From: Megalonaias nervosa
Taxonomy: Eukaryota; Mollusca; Bivalvia; Unionida; Unionidae
NCBI GenBank assembly: GCA_016617855.1
Contig: JAECUM010003233.1
Coordinates: 1 to 64,000 of the forward strand
DNA length: 64,000 nt
Direction: 5' to 3'
Shown here one piece after another: positions 1 to 10,114 of the stretch. Within the stretch, counting starts at the first letter, position 1. Each line of letters begins with the position of its first letter. The translations under genes and the position numbers were made by a program. The notes under the pieces were generated by a model that had not been told where the DNA came from, did no database searches, and worked only from the letters and a program-made list of their open reading frames with translations.

Positions 1-72
<72 letters not shown>
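1..72. repeat. (GA)n microsatellite
   Basis: An uninterrupted GA dinucleotide run opens the window. It may continue upstream of the window edge. Confidence 0.97.
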
Positions 73-77
<5 letters not shown>

Positions 78-567
78 CATGCAAACTGGAATATTAAAAT
101 ACGCCCTCCTCCCCACTCCCCTTCAATAAATATTGATATACAAAGTACCGTAACATTTTTATTTTTTTATTTTGCTGAGGTGAGGGGATTCAATCATTGT
201 GGTGGAAAATAAAACACACTTAAGCACGCGAAGGACGAGAAAAAGATATTACGTTTAAAAGTATCACGAGGGCAAAGGTACCTCCGTTGTTGGAAAAAGG
301 GTCTCACGTACAAGTAAGCTGAGAAATGTAATCTTCGAAGAAAATACGAATGCAATTTATAAAGTTCGAGGCATTAGCATAAACAAGATGTTAATCGCTT
401 GCGGTAAAAAATTAAACATTTAAAAAACAAATTGCGTGTGGAAAAGTTTGATCCACAAGAGCCAGTACTTAATCTTAGCTTGAAGAAGATCCTATGAGTA
501 ATATATACTTCATGCCTCAAAAGTCTTCACGTACGCGCGCGCGAGTGTGCGTGTGTATGTGACATTG

Positions 568-805
568 ATTTTTAACGTAGCTTTAACAATTTTTCAGTCA
601 TATTGCCACGATGTCTGCAGTGAGGCAGTTTATAGTGATGTCTAGCACTGGGGCATTATGACGTAGTCATGTAGCATCACGTCCCACCCAGTCACATTAT
701 CTTGACACCAGGCCGACCAGTCCTAACACTAACCTCATAATGCTGAGCTCCAAGCGAGGCAGCTGCTAGTACTATTTTCATAAATCTTTGGTATGACTCG
801 GCCAG
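568..805 (-). repeat. tRNA-derived SINE, 3' body part (left half of a SINE split by Polinton copy 1)
   Basis: On the minus strand this stretch matches the body of the SINE copies at 31988-32300 and 30628-30900, including the shared core GGTCGACCTGGTGTCAGGAT (here with small changes) and the CAGCTGCCTCGCTTGG block. It stops exactly where the Polinton TIR begins. The tRNA-like head that should follow is found beyond the other end of the Polinton at 17154-17224. Confidence 0.85.
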
Positions 806-1243
806 AGCAGCCGAGAGGGTGAACCCTACAAAGTTAGGAGGGTCCGTTCGCGAAAATAAAGCTTCCTACGAAAACGAAAATACAAAGTCAATAACGCCAA
901 TCCGAAGCCTCTAACCGACCGAGACTTCTCTAATTGACAGTGCCGGATTACCAAATAGGCAGAGTAGGCACCGGCCTATGGGACCCACGCCTTTCAGGGG
1001 CCCCGCGACAACAGATCAAAATAATATTGAATAGATTTGATCTTGACGTATTAGGAGATAATTTGAGAGGAGGACCCCCGAGATTTCGACTGCCTAGGGG
1101 CCTCCACAGGGTTTAATCCGGCACTGCTAATTGGGTTAGCTGATTTTGTTACTTTATTTTTGACGTTTGTGTTTTCAAATTTGTATGCGTGTTCGTTTGC
1201 TTACCCAGCCACTCAATGTTGGTCGTCACCGTCTCTGCTGATG
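806..1243 (+). repeat. left terminal inverted repeat of Polinton copy 1 (interrupted by a MITE)
   Basis: After removing the insertion at 938-1126 and one target duplication, about 240 bp match the reverse complement of 16899-17153 at roughly nine positions in ten by eye. The outer end reads AGCAGCC followed by GAGGGTGAACCCTAC. Confidence 0.9.
938..1126. mobile_element. hAT-like MITE, 189 bp, inserted in the Polinton TIR
   Basis: The insert starts CAGTGCCGGATTA and ends with the exact inverse TAATCCGGCACTG, a terminus of the hAT superfamily type. It is flanked by CTAATTGA (930-937) and CTAATTGG (1127-1134), an 8-bp target duplication with one mismatch. The right TIR of the same Polinton shows the uninterrupted site. 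There is no transposase, so it is non-autonomous. The short open frame across it is not a gene. Confidence 0.9.
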
Positions 1244-1247
1244 TCTC

Positions 1248-1560
1248 TCAACCGAAAATTTTATCAAGACCTACACGATATCGCGACCGAGGATCATGTA
1301 AATTTATTGTGATAAATCCGTGTGGGATAGCTTGTGCTTTTGAAAAAAGTTTTTAAATTTAATCATGTCTATGAACACCATGTAAAAAAAATATTTTACA
1401 AAGTATAATTATCGACTCCATTAAACACAACTAAAATATTGCAGTTATCTCTGATCACTTTTGGTATTTGTTTATAACGCTGAGTAACATAAATCATGTC
1501 AGTATTTTTATGTCTGCCTCGAGAAAATATCTAGTTAAATTCCATAAAAAATAAATCTCT
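1248..1560 (-). pseudogene. A32-like packaging ATPase, C-terminal remnant (copy 1)
   Basis: In virus-like elements this ATPase pumps DNA into the capsid. Only the C-terminal third is left. The minus strand reads, with several frame changes, through motifs matching copy 2: QRYKQIPKVIRDNCN, LVVFNGV, TWCS, DMIKFKNFF and a final RSRY then GLDKIFG before the stop at 1248-1250, abutting the TIR. The P-loop part is missing because copy 1 lacks about 700 bp that copy 2 retains. Identification rests on the position next to the TIR, usual for Polinton ATPases, and on comparison with 37333-37905. Confidence 0.6.
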
Positions 1561-1637
1561 CAGAGAAAAACTTGATAGCTTTCTAGTAAAATCTGCCATG
1601 AAAGATAAACAAGTGCTAGGGGCCGGTAATTAGTCGG
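1560..1637 (+). pseudogene. 3' stub of the zinc-ribbon/PLA2-like gene (copy 1)
   Basis: The plus strand reads a short tail, REKLDSFLVKSAMK then LGAGN and a stop, that matches the last codons of the PLA2-like gene in copy 2 at about 38385-38462. The catalytic and zinc-binding parts are absent. It is the edge of a deletion that also removed the N-terminal part of the neighbouring ATPase. Confidence 0.55.
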
Positions 1638-1649
1638 CCAATCATTATT

Positions 1650-2622
1650 ATGGAATCGGTTTATTATAGCCCAAGAGAATATTGGAGGGGAAGAGCAGCG
1701 ATTAGTAAACTTGCTGATGCAGCAGGTGTCTCACGTTCTGTTGCTGCAAATTGGTTAGCACGACAGGCAATAAGGCAAATTTATCTACCACCACCTAAAC
1801 AAATTCAGTACGTACATTTTGATGCCAGCACTCCCAATCAAGTTCATCAGGTAGATATTTTGTTTTTGCCACATAATACTATTAAAAGTGGTAGACGTCA
1901 ATCAAGTACATACAAATACGACTTAACTGTCGTTGATGTTGCAAGTAGGTATAAAGAAGCAGAACCACTATCAACTAAAACAGCAACTGAAGTTGCATCT
2001 GCGTTTGAACGAATTCATCAACGTGGTGGTCTACGATGGCCACAGTTGCTACAGGCTGATCCTGGCAAAGAATTTCTTGGTGCAGTATCATCTCTGATGA
2101 GAAAACATAACGTTAAAATCAAAGGAGGACACATCGCAATTCATCGCGATCAGGCAATCGTTGAACGATTTAATCGAACACTTGGTGAGTGGTTATTTGG
2201 ATATCAATATGCGAAGGAAATATCCTTAAATAAAGTTCAGAAAGACATGAGATCTCATGAATGCGTTGCAAGACTACCAAGTGTAATAGCTGCGTTAAAT
2301 AATGAAATTACTGGTACAAATTTCTATGAAACCTACAAATGCAATCATAAAAAACATATACCAATGCAACGACATGACTCCTTCTCAAAACAACCAGTAC
2401 TAGGTAATGTGACTGTAAGATATTTATATGAACCCGGTGAACTTGAAGGGGGTAAAAAAAAGAGCAACTGATCGTATTTGGAGTGTGACCAGCGTGGTAA
2501 GATCCACGGGTAGACCTGCATTCTACAGACTAGATTCAACTGCTCCTCAGCGTGGATTTGTACGTGAACAATTGCAACTAATTCCTGAGGATACACAATT
2601 ACCACCGCATTCACTTTTGTGA
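1650..2622 (+). CDS. Polinton retroviral-type (DDE) integrase, frameshifted near the 3' end
   Basis: This enzyme cuts and joins element ends to the host genome. The first 273 codons are open. Catalytic acidic residues fit D69 (QVDIL), D137 (QADPGKEF) and E172 (IVERFNRTL); the last two are 35 positions apart, as in the DD35E family. A short helix-turn-helix-like N-terminus (residues 15-45) precedes the core. Near 2450 a run of A's shifts the frame; the C-terminal SH3/chromo-like tail continues in the overlapping frame 2428-2622 (ATDRIWSVTS, STGRPAFYRLDS) and ends HSLL. The start at 1650 is chosen because copy 2 begins at the homologous Met. It converges on the polymerase gene and overlaps its last codons by a few bases. 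Confidence 0.9.
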
Positions 2623-3921
2623 ACTGGCTCCTCGACGTCGATTATATTCAAGACAGGTCAACATAACTGTAATGTGTCGAATTTTGAATAAGTATGGAAC
2701 CTTAAAATTTAATTCATTGTGCATTAAAATTTTATACAGTCAAGCCAGCAAGGTCTTTCTTGTCTTCGACATTTTCTTAATGTCAGTGTTAAACTTGAAA
2801 GGCCAGCATGTACGGCTCATTTAGAATTGACCCGGGCATCGCAACTCTGTCCTGGGAAAGTAAACATTAAAGTTACCGACCATAACCGCTTGATGTGAAT
2901 CCAATGCCAAATAGTCATTTTCAAAGGAAGTTGATATGCATAGTATTTATCGGATTATAGGCTGTCAAAATCTGAATAAAGAAATAATTATCTTGGGGAA
3001 AAATTAGGAACCGCTGATTACGATTAGTCAGTTTAAAGTAAGGCTTACAACTTGGAAGTAATGTTGAATTAAAAGTAACGACCTTGGTCGAATTCTTTTG
3101 TCCGAAATATCCTGCGAGAGGATAAGATTGGCTCCGGGGAAACCTAAAGAATAGTGCATTCCTCGTTAAAACAAGTAAAATGGACCAGATGGCTGTCTTG
3201 TAAGAAAAGACAGGCTTTAGTGCTAGGACGCACAATTTCTGAAAGAGAACCGCATTAAAGAAACAGCTCCCTGGAACAGGCGGGGACAGTCCGAAGACGG
3301 AAGTGCGGAAAGAGATGAAGCGTTCAGAATAGGAAGATCAAGGAAGATTGATGTATACACGTGAAGGTGGGAAGACGTGTGATACACAGAGACAAAGACA
3401 TGAAGTGACGCTAGGTGATGAAAATCAGGCGTGAACATTGTGCTCTTTTCACCACCCGTTACCATGATGAAACGAATCCAAAATAGAACACTGCTATCGA
3501 AATTCTGTTAACGTAAATCTGTTTGAATTGAAGCTGCCACTATTAGCTTTTGTTATCGATTAAATTGTTATTTTCTTGTCTAAAGGGGGCTCGTATTGTA
3601 TTATTTCTTCTCAATAGTCTTGCTCAGTTCTCTGTTGATGTTCTATCTATCCATTCCAACCGGGTAATAAAATCGAGGGAGGTCATCATCTAGATAACGA
3701 CTGCTAAATTTAATTAACCATCCCTCTTTACCAAGAGGGACAACGTTACAATCACATTTTCGCGTGTGTGACCAAGACTACTATTAATTCTATCTACGGT
3801 AAACCGTCTTAGATTATTATTTGAATACTGTCACAACATTACTGTGTTACAGCTCGCACAATGATTATTCTGTCGTTGTTTCATTGTCATGATAAATTCA
3901 GCATCGAGATCAAAGTCGCGC
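2611..3921 (-). pseudogene. zinc/HNH-like C-terminal domain of the polymerase-helicase gene, split by an insertion
   Basis: Downstream of the helicase frame the minus strand encodes FDLDAEFIMTM, then CASC, then FTVDRINSSLGHTRENV (about 3920-3750). The cysteine pair followed by a D/H/N pattern resembles treble-clef HNH or endonuclease-VII-type modules. The remaining residues (TCLEYN, then SSQK and stop at 2611-2613) lie beyond a 1.1-kb insertion. Copy 2 (39476-39720) has the uninterrupted version with two Cys pairs, CACC and CLEC. A frame change separates it from the helicase in both copies, so whether it was fused or a separate small gene is unresolved. A TGA interrupts copy 1 after the first Cys pair. 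Confidence 0.6.
2659..3748. other. 1.1-kb insertion present only in copy 1, unidentified
   Basis: Copy 2 joins the sequences that flank this block directly within the HNH-like domain, so these 1.09 kb are an insertion. I find no credible gene, no convincing terminal repeats and no clear target duplication. It may be a non-autonomous element or filler from a repair event. Confidence 0.6.
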
Positions 3922-5052
3922 TTATTTTTCGTTACATTGTTTACAACTAGCTAATTTTTTCTTCACAACTTCGTTGTTAGCTACATCATCGCCAACAAGG
4001 ACTTCGTCGTCGTCGCAAGCAGTTTGGTTATTATTTTCTGTGAAGTCTATGATAACCTTCCACAGCTGAGATATTCTTCTGACTCGAGATACTGCGAGAT
4101 AAACTAAATTTGACCATTCAATACCATCATCAACAATCCAAATATTTGTATCGGAAATAGTTAATCCTTGTGTCGAATGAATCGTGTATCCTAATGTCAA
4201 TAGAGTTTTGTTTATCGTTAACGCGCTCTCAACTGCACTCATAGGAACCAAAACAATATCATTTAGTACAAGATTTTGTTTCCTTGACTCTGTCAAGGTT
4301 CCAGAAATTTCAACATCGATATTCTGTCGTCGTGTATCTGCTGGGCGATAACACAATGGTAACGGTAGATCTGAATATTTTTCTTTATGTAACAGAAATA
4401 ATTGTTGTTGAAGTGTATCACGAACTATTTTCCGACTTGCAACTATCAAATCAGCAGGCCTCCATAAATTCCAAAAATCATTCATCATAGTCTCTGGAAT
4501 TACTTCACGCATTATCTCACATTGAATCTTATCTGGCTGCAGTCTGATTAACTTCTTAAACTCTTTCAGTGGTTCATCAATAGCTCTATGATCACCAGTT
4601 ATTGCCTCAAAATAATCGACGAACGTTTTCAGCCATTCATGTGGGGATGATCCAACAAAAGGTGGCGGTTGACCATGATCGCCACACATTATCACAGCAG
4701 TATGTTTTGTCAACAAACAGTCAATAAAAATTTTTAATGTCTCCAGCGACACCGTGCATATTTCATCCCAGATAATAATCTTATGAATATATTTCTCACT
4801 CATTCGCTCAGGGGTGCATGCGTTTCCGCACCATATAAAGAAACTATTATAAGTTTGAGATTTTACTCTACGTTCGCTCATTTCTCTGGCGAGTCTATAT
4901 GTAAGGGTCAAAACAACCATATCTGAACGGATGTTCAGAAATAATTTAATTGCACGCGTTGTTTTACCAGAACCACCACACCCATTAAGACAAACGGTTT
5001 TATGTCTAGCTATGGAATCATATACTGATGGTGCTGATGATAATTCTGACAT
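3922..5052 (-). CDS. superfamily-1 DNA helicase domain, C-terminal to the polymerase (copy 1)
   Basis: An ATP-driven helicase, presumably unwinding the element's DNA during its replication. In the 376-residue frame the Walker A loop GCGGSGKTT is at about residues 24-32, the DE box (IIWDEIC) at 95, motif III GDHGQPPP at 124, and late motifs TIHSTQG near 290 and YLAVSRVRR near 322, the layout of Pif1/RecD-like SF1 helicases. The frame stays open 27 codons upstream of this Met to a TGA, and the same frame runs on into polymerase sequence, so it is probably the second half of one protein. The last residues (KLASCKQCNEK) may be altered by a frameshift in an A run. Residues 220-376 are recognisable but shorter than in cellular helicases. 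Confidence 0.85.
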   Translation of the reverse strand: MSELSSAPSVYDSIARHKTVCLNGCGGSGKTTRAIKLFLNIRSDMVVLTLTYRLAREMSERRVKSQTYNSFFIWCGNACTPERMSEKYIHKIIIWDEICTVSLETLKIFIDCLLTKHTAVIMCGDHGQPPPFVGSSPHEWLKTFVDYFEAITGDHRAIDEPLKEFKKLIRLQPDKIQCEIMREVIPETMMNDFWNLWRPADLIVASRKIVRDTLQQQLFLLHKEKYSDLPLPLCYRPADTRRQNIDVEISGTLTESRKQNLVLNDIVLVPMSAVESALTINKTLLTLGYTIHSTQGLTISDTNIWIVDDGIEWSNLVYLAVSRVRRISQLWKVIIDFTENNNQTACDDDEVLVGDDVANNEVVKKKLASCKQCNEK

Positions 5053-7213
5053 TCGATTATTCTCGTAATATATCTCTTTAGATTCAACGTCGGCTGATTC
5101 AGAATAACTAAGTATCTTTTCTCGCTTTATTCTTCATTCGCCCCGTGATGCATAATTGCCAACATGTAATTGTTTTAACAAATTTGCATATTTTTTATTT
5201 ATATAAAATGAATCTGTGACAACTCTAACCGCGATATCAGAAAATCTGTTTATCATCGATAATAAATTTATCGAAACATATGCTAACATCGAAGATCTTA
5301 AATGAGTAAACTATGGTGACTCACGATCAATATAACTCACAACTGTACCTAATTTAGTTCCATCCGACAAATAAGCATTATTCCGACTTATAAATGTCCC
5401 TTTCTCTGTTATATTAGCAATTATAAAATCGAATTCGGCATTGTCGATGATTAATCTTGTACAATGTCGTTTATGATCACATGAACTACCCTCAGTAAAC
5501 TTACCAATTTTTTTTCTGCCGAGATCCTGTGCAAGTTTATTTTCATATTAAATTTCTTCGGGATTACGCTCAAAGATTTCGTTAACAACTTCGTTGTCAA
5601 TAATATCGTCGACAACTTCGTTTTTGGGTTTTGGTAACCAGACTTGTTTCTGCGGACGATACAATATTATTGCTTCACTTACAGTTAACGATACTAAAAT
5701 TCCAGCATCAAGCATATATCGTAATAGCACTATTGGAGCCCAACATTGTTCAGAAAAATGACGACCAAACCAACCATAAACAATCGAATAGAGATTTTCC
5801 GTGAACAAAAACGATTCAATACATGCAAATCCAGTTAGATCAAAATCGGGTAAGGGTCCATTTATCGCAACTCTGGTCATCTCGTGTGTTGGATGTTCAA
5901 ATCTCTTAAAGTATTCAGAACACTCTCCCATTCCAAGAAAACGTCCAGGATAACATGCAACCATATCAACTGAGATAACATCCTTACAATCGTATTTAGT
6001 ATTCCACAATCCGCAGTGTCCGCATTCCACACAACTGCGTGGTATATCTTCAAGAAATTCCGATCTTGTCGGCGACCATGAATTTTTCTCCTGAGCAAAG
6101 TGAGCAGCAACTGACGGAACGGTAACACAATTACTCAGTAATTGTTCAGCATCATCGGTATATTTCCATGCAAGGTTTTTCATCTCCTCGTGGAGAGATT
6201 CTGCACGATAAACGTCCCCATTAGGCCGTACAAACTGATCATAGTTCACAGATTCTGAACTTTGAAATAACCACACGGACACAGGGTTACTCTTACTGAT
6301 ATTTCTGATAAAATCAAACATATAATCATTATAAAATTTAGCAGTTCTACCTCGTTAAAATATTGTTACGGCGTGTGCGTTATGATCAATAATCTCTATC
6401 GGAGCTCAATCTTTTATATTTTGATTTATACAAAATCTCTCCGGTTAATGTCTTCACCGTAATCATAAATTTAAATTTCTTTTCCAGTTCAACAACGTCG
6501 CTGATAGACGCTCCGGTATCTTTAACTGTTTCTGCCCACTCATTTATTTTTTTACGTCGTAAATCCGTTAAACCGTTTCCACGTATCGCGCTTGTGAAGT
6601 GTTCTGTAACTCGCTCAGCTACACAATTTAACCTTGACAGTTTCATCGGCTTGAGCTCATTAACACTAGCTTTATTATTTAGTGGATATATCGCATAAAC
6701 AACTGCAGTCACAGGATATACTCGTTCATAATATGGCTTGTCAATACCAGTCAACATTCCTGGATTCGAAGTTTTATATAACGTCACAATATTTCCAGTG
6801 TGATGTAATCGAGTAGGGTCACGTTTGTCAAGGATAATCCAGGTGTCGTCTGCTTCCGCGATATCTGCTGCTACAATAAACTTTATTCTAAAAAAGTATC
6901 TTTGATTGTCGAGATAATTAATAATCGTTGCTGCTCGCTTGTCATTCATCGTAGCATTGACAACACCTTCGGCGACACCATCGGTGTTGAGCATGATTCT
7001 GAATGTTGACCACACATGAGCCGCGCCATCGTCGCGAAATTCCTCCTTGGCGCCACGAATACTATCAATCAGAGTTTTATTCGTCGGCATAAGCGATATC
7101 ATGCTTGTTGACGGTAACTCGGTCGAATCATCGTCAACTTGGCGGCGCATTCTATCAAGATCGAATCTACTTTAGGAAGGTTTGATTGTAGATAATCTCT
7201 TAAATTCCTCCAT
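5053..7213 (-). pseudogene. polB: family-B DNA polymerase (Polinton pPolB type), broken
   Basis: The replicative polymerase of the element. The first Met is at 7213, matching the copy 2 start, with a TAA 13 codons later. One long frame covers 7150-6386; a frameshift there leads to HNAHAV. From about 6355 down to 5130 a single frame is broken only by stop codons (near 6355, 5549, 5322 and 5129). Palm motifs are visible: motif A as VDMVACYPGRF, a KxxxG-type region IGKFTEG, and motif C as VVTDSFY. A Cys cluster (CVECGHC) precedes motif A. Both the frame and the gene order lead directly into the helicase. The family is clear; protein priming is inferred from the Polinton context. Confidence 0.82.
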
Positions 7214-7257
7214 ATTATAATTAAGGCAAATATATATTTAAATTGAAGTATATATAT

Positions 7258-7670
7258 ATGTCGATTAAAACACCATTCGGTTTTGTCATTAATACTGGTT
7301 ATCTCATGTTCGCTGTCGAGGGAAAAAATGGTATTACTCACATAAATTCGTGTACTAGTGTTTTCATGGAGTAATCGAAAAGGGCCTTGTGATTCATCAT
7401 ATTAATTCAGATCCGAGAGAAAACTCTGAGTAATTTACGAGCTGTTACACAGTCAAAATTGCAAATTTGGTAAGACTGGCAGTAATTGTAAGTCTCCAAA
7501 ATCAGTTGTATCTATGAATGTAGAGACAGGCGAACAAATAATATTTCCATAGACATATGCAGCTGGCAAATATTTTGATATTTGCAGGCATTCAGTATAC
7601 TTTGTCGCAAATAATATAACCAAATCTGCGTTTCCGAAGCAATACGAACAGCGAATAATATTTAAGTACG
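7258..7670 (+). pseudogene. HNH endonuclease (HNH_3-like), degraded (copy 1)
   Basis: The plus strand retains pieces of the gene that is nearly whole in copy 2 at 42685-43219: FGFVINTGYL at the start, HHINSDPRENS for the HNH core, then TQSKL and NITKSAF-type fragments, separated by stops and frame changes. It starts about 45 bp from the polymerase start, in divergent orientation. It is cut off by the solo LTR at 7674. Confidence 0.65.
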
Positions 7671-7673
7671 CTG

Positions 7674-8599
7674 TGTTACGTATATGTAATTAAATTGCTT
7701 GTGTGTTACTTTTAAATTCGTTTTCTTTATTTTTGTTTCATTACATTTTATTGTTATGATTATTTTCACGGGTTTTGATGTTTTTCCTAGTAAATTCAGT
7801 TTGTATAGAACGTATCAGGTATTACATTATCAGTATTTTTAGCTCACCTTGGTTCATAGATCTTGTAAACATCGAGTTAAATCGATTGCCTATTACCAAG
7901 GTCATATTCTGTGTGCGTGATGGCTCTAATTTGTAAACAATTTTTTTGTATTCAATCTCATGGTAAGATTCGCTAAGTCTTTTAAAGCCTGAGTACAAAT
8001 TATCATGTTTTTTTTATTGCGCTGCTCAAGTTAGAAATCACTTAGGCTCTCACGTGAGTCACCATAATCTAAAACTGAGGCTTAAAACAGCCAGTTTCTA
8101 CTAGATCAAGTCAGAGTCGTATCTTTACACCTTGAGGGTAAAAGGTGTTTCAATTGTTGATGTCAGATTATTTTGAAGTTCATTTATTTTGGGGATTTAA
8201 TAATTCATATTCTCTAGAAAACAAAACAAGTGCTTTTCTTTATGAAAATTCTGGGACAACGGTGTTTAATGGAAATTTATTCTGGAATTCTAAACGGAAA
8301 CATAAACTGTGATTCAACGAGGATCTATTGCCATAAGTACAACGACTTCATCTGACGTAATCGCCTCCATATTGGAATTTCATCATGATTCAAACCTGGA
8401 TTCAATTAGAACTGTTTAGTGATAGTTCTTATATTTTTCAATCTTAGGATTACATTTTGGATTATATTCACAAAGCTGTAAGTCCCATTTCCTATTTTTA
8501 CATTGTTTTTTAGGGAAATAAATTATTTTGTTAAAATTTACAAAGCTTGTTGGCTTCACTCTTTTATTTTGTCATTTGTGTACGAGTCTACACGTAACA
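7674..8599 (+). mobile_element. solo LTR of a Ty3/gypsy element inside Polinton copy 1
   Basis: The 926-bp block begins TGTTACG and ends CGTAACA and aligns along much of its length with the LTR at 25057-25960, including GTAATTAAATTGCTTGTGTG near the start and CACGTAACA at the end. The flanking GCTG at 7670-7673 and 8600-8603 is a 4-bp target duplication. There are no internal genes, so it is a recombined solo LTR. Confidence 0.9.
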
Positions 8600-8782
8600 G
8601 CTGCCACTCCTGAATAGAACAAGCGCACCAAAAGATCTTACGTGGTGAAGCAATCTCTTCAGAAGACAGAACAAGATGTATTTATAAATGTTTAGTATCA
8701 TGAGGAGGACCTACAAAATGATATCTATAACAAAATTATTTTTCCAGTCTGTCAGGCAATACTTCATACTAAGTTCAGGCAC

Positions 8783-9040
8783 AATGTTTCACTTACCTGT
8801 TCACTCCCACGAATACACTTGCAGATTAACTACGGAGAAAAATTCTGGTTGCCCTTTATAGCGTTATGATGCCTGCGCGGAATTTCAAAATGTAAATTCC
8901 CAAACCGTTGTAGAAAATTCGTAATGACTCATTTTGGAAATTCCCCGTAGGCGTTATAACGCTATAAAAGGCAACCAGAATTTTTCTCCGTAGTTATTCT
9001 GCAAGCGTATTCGTGGGAGTGAACAGGTAAGTAAAACATT
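8783..9040. promoter_or_regulatory. palindromic divergent promoter with mirrored TATA boxes and splice donors
   Basis: Arms 8783-8886 and 8937-9040 are near-perfect inverted repeats of about 104 bp around a 50-bp spacer. Each arm holds a TATA box: TATAAAAG at 8963-8970 (+) and its counterpart TATAAAG at 8854-8860 (-). About 30 bp outward both have CTCCGTAGTT, an initiator-like site, and further out CAG/GTAAGT, a consensus splice donor (GT at 9027 on +, at 8796 on -). On the plus side an acceptor-like TTTTAAACAG ends at 9152, 14 bp before the ATG at 9167. The leftward transcript would run toward the polymerase gene. Promoter function is inferred from these elements. Confidence 0.6.
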
Positions 9041-9166
9041 CGTTTGGCAATCTAGGTGTTGTATCTGCGCTTAATCATAACAGATACCTGTTGGACATAG
9101 TTAAGTTTGTAAATATGTGTTGTGTAAATATTTTTTTAAAAATTTTAAACAGACATTTATTATATA

Positions 9167-9662
9167 ATGAATTCCGAAAATATTAGTGTTATTATGTCTG
9201 CAATTCAAAAATTACAACATGACCGTATGAAAATTTCTGATCAACTTAGTCCTGAAAAAAATATTTGTGATTTTAAATCATTCCAACAACGAAAATTTGA
9301 AGATAGATATACATTACCAGCTGAGTTCCGATTCATTTGGCCGATTCAGTAGTTTATGTTACGATCCTTTTGCGACAGTCGAAAATACACAAGTTGAACA
9401 GTTCTTTCCACTCGCACACGCCATTGAGAAAATTCGATCAGATTTGTCTCACGAATACGATACAAAAGAGATTATGAATGCGATTGTAAAACAGTTGAGA
9501 AAGATTATGTCTGATCGTGAAATGATCCTTTGTAAAAGTGAATGTAAATGCTCTGTCACCAGTGACTGTTGTGATTGTGAAAGTGAAAGTAGTGACAACG
9601 TCACTGGTAACAGGTCAACAAAGTACAAATACTCTGTCATTGACTTCGTCAAGGAGGAATAA
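9167..9662 (+). pseudogene. small conserved Polinton gene of unknown function (copy 1)
   Basis: The gene begins MNSENISVIMSAIQKLQ; after a frameshift near 9290 it continues in the other frame with FFPLAHAIEKIRSDLSHE and MNAIVKQLRKIM, ending in a Ser/Cys/acidic-rich tail (CKCSVTSDCCDCESES). The homologue in copy 2 is at 44238-44653, so it is a genuine gene of roughly 150-165 codons. It is largely helical by composition, with no domain I recognise. It is the only plus-strand gene in the right two thirds of the element and sits behind the palindromic promoter with a probable 126-nt 5' UTR intron (9027-9152). Confidence 0.6.
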
Positions 9663-9678
9663 TTCATTTCTGACTGTA

Positions 9679-10038
9679 TTAAAAATTTTTTTTTTTTATT
9701 TCTGATAATAATATTAATTGAGAATCAGATTCAATGATTTTATCATTGTTATTTTTTATTTTTGGTCGATACTTTTTAAGTTTATCAAATGTAAGGCAAG
9801 AATGTGCATAATTCAGAATCTGAGCTCTATCACACACTATCGTAATAATATGTTCTCGCTGCAGCTCATTTAACGATTCCTGCGTTAACAAAAATTCTTC
9901 ATCGCCGTATTCATTAACACTAAATTTTTCTGCTTCATGTGATAAAGGTGGAAGTGTCAAGATTATTCTGACGTCACTTTCAAGTACCTCTTTGTTGCAT
10001 ATAAATACTCTCACGTGTTGGTACATATACAGTACCAC
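9679..10038 (-). CDS. hypothetical Polinton protein, 119 aa
   Basis: An intact minus-strand frame beginning MVLYMYQHVRVFICNKEV and ending in a Lys/Asn-rich tail. It is convergent with the 9167 gene, 16 bp away. Copy 2 has no counterpart between 44660 and 44760, where the genes are almost adjacent. I do not recognise the family. AT-rich composition makes chance openness possible, but length, position and orientation with the capsid block favour a real gene. Confidence 0.4.
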   Translation of the reverse strand: MVLYMYQHVRVFICNKEVLESDVRIILTLPPLSHEAEKFSVNEYGDEEFLLTQESLNELQREHIITIVCDRAQILNYAHSCLTFDKLKKYRPKIKNNNDKIIESDSQLILLSEIKKKNF

Positions 10039-10114
10039 ATAAATAATTATTTGACAGAATTTTTTGTTTTACAAAATACTGATCTTGGTGTTTTCGACGT
10101 TCTATGATGAAGAT

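Noticed and set aside
934..1116. Short plus-strand ORF of 60 codons in the left TIR
   Set aside because: It lies inside a 189-bp MITE and has no coding signal.
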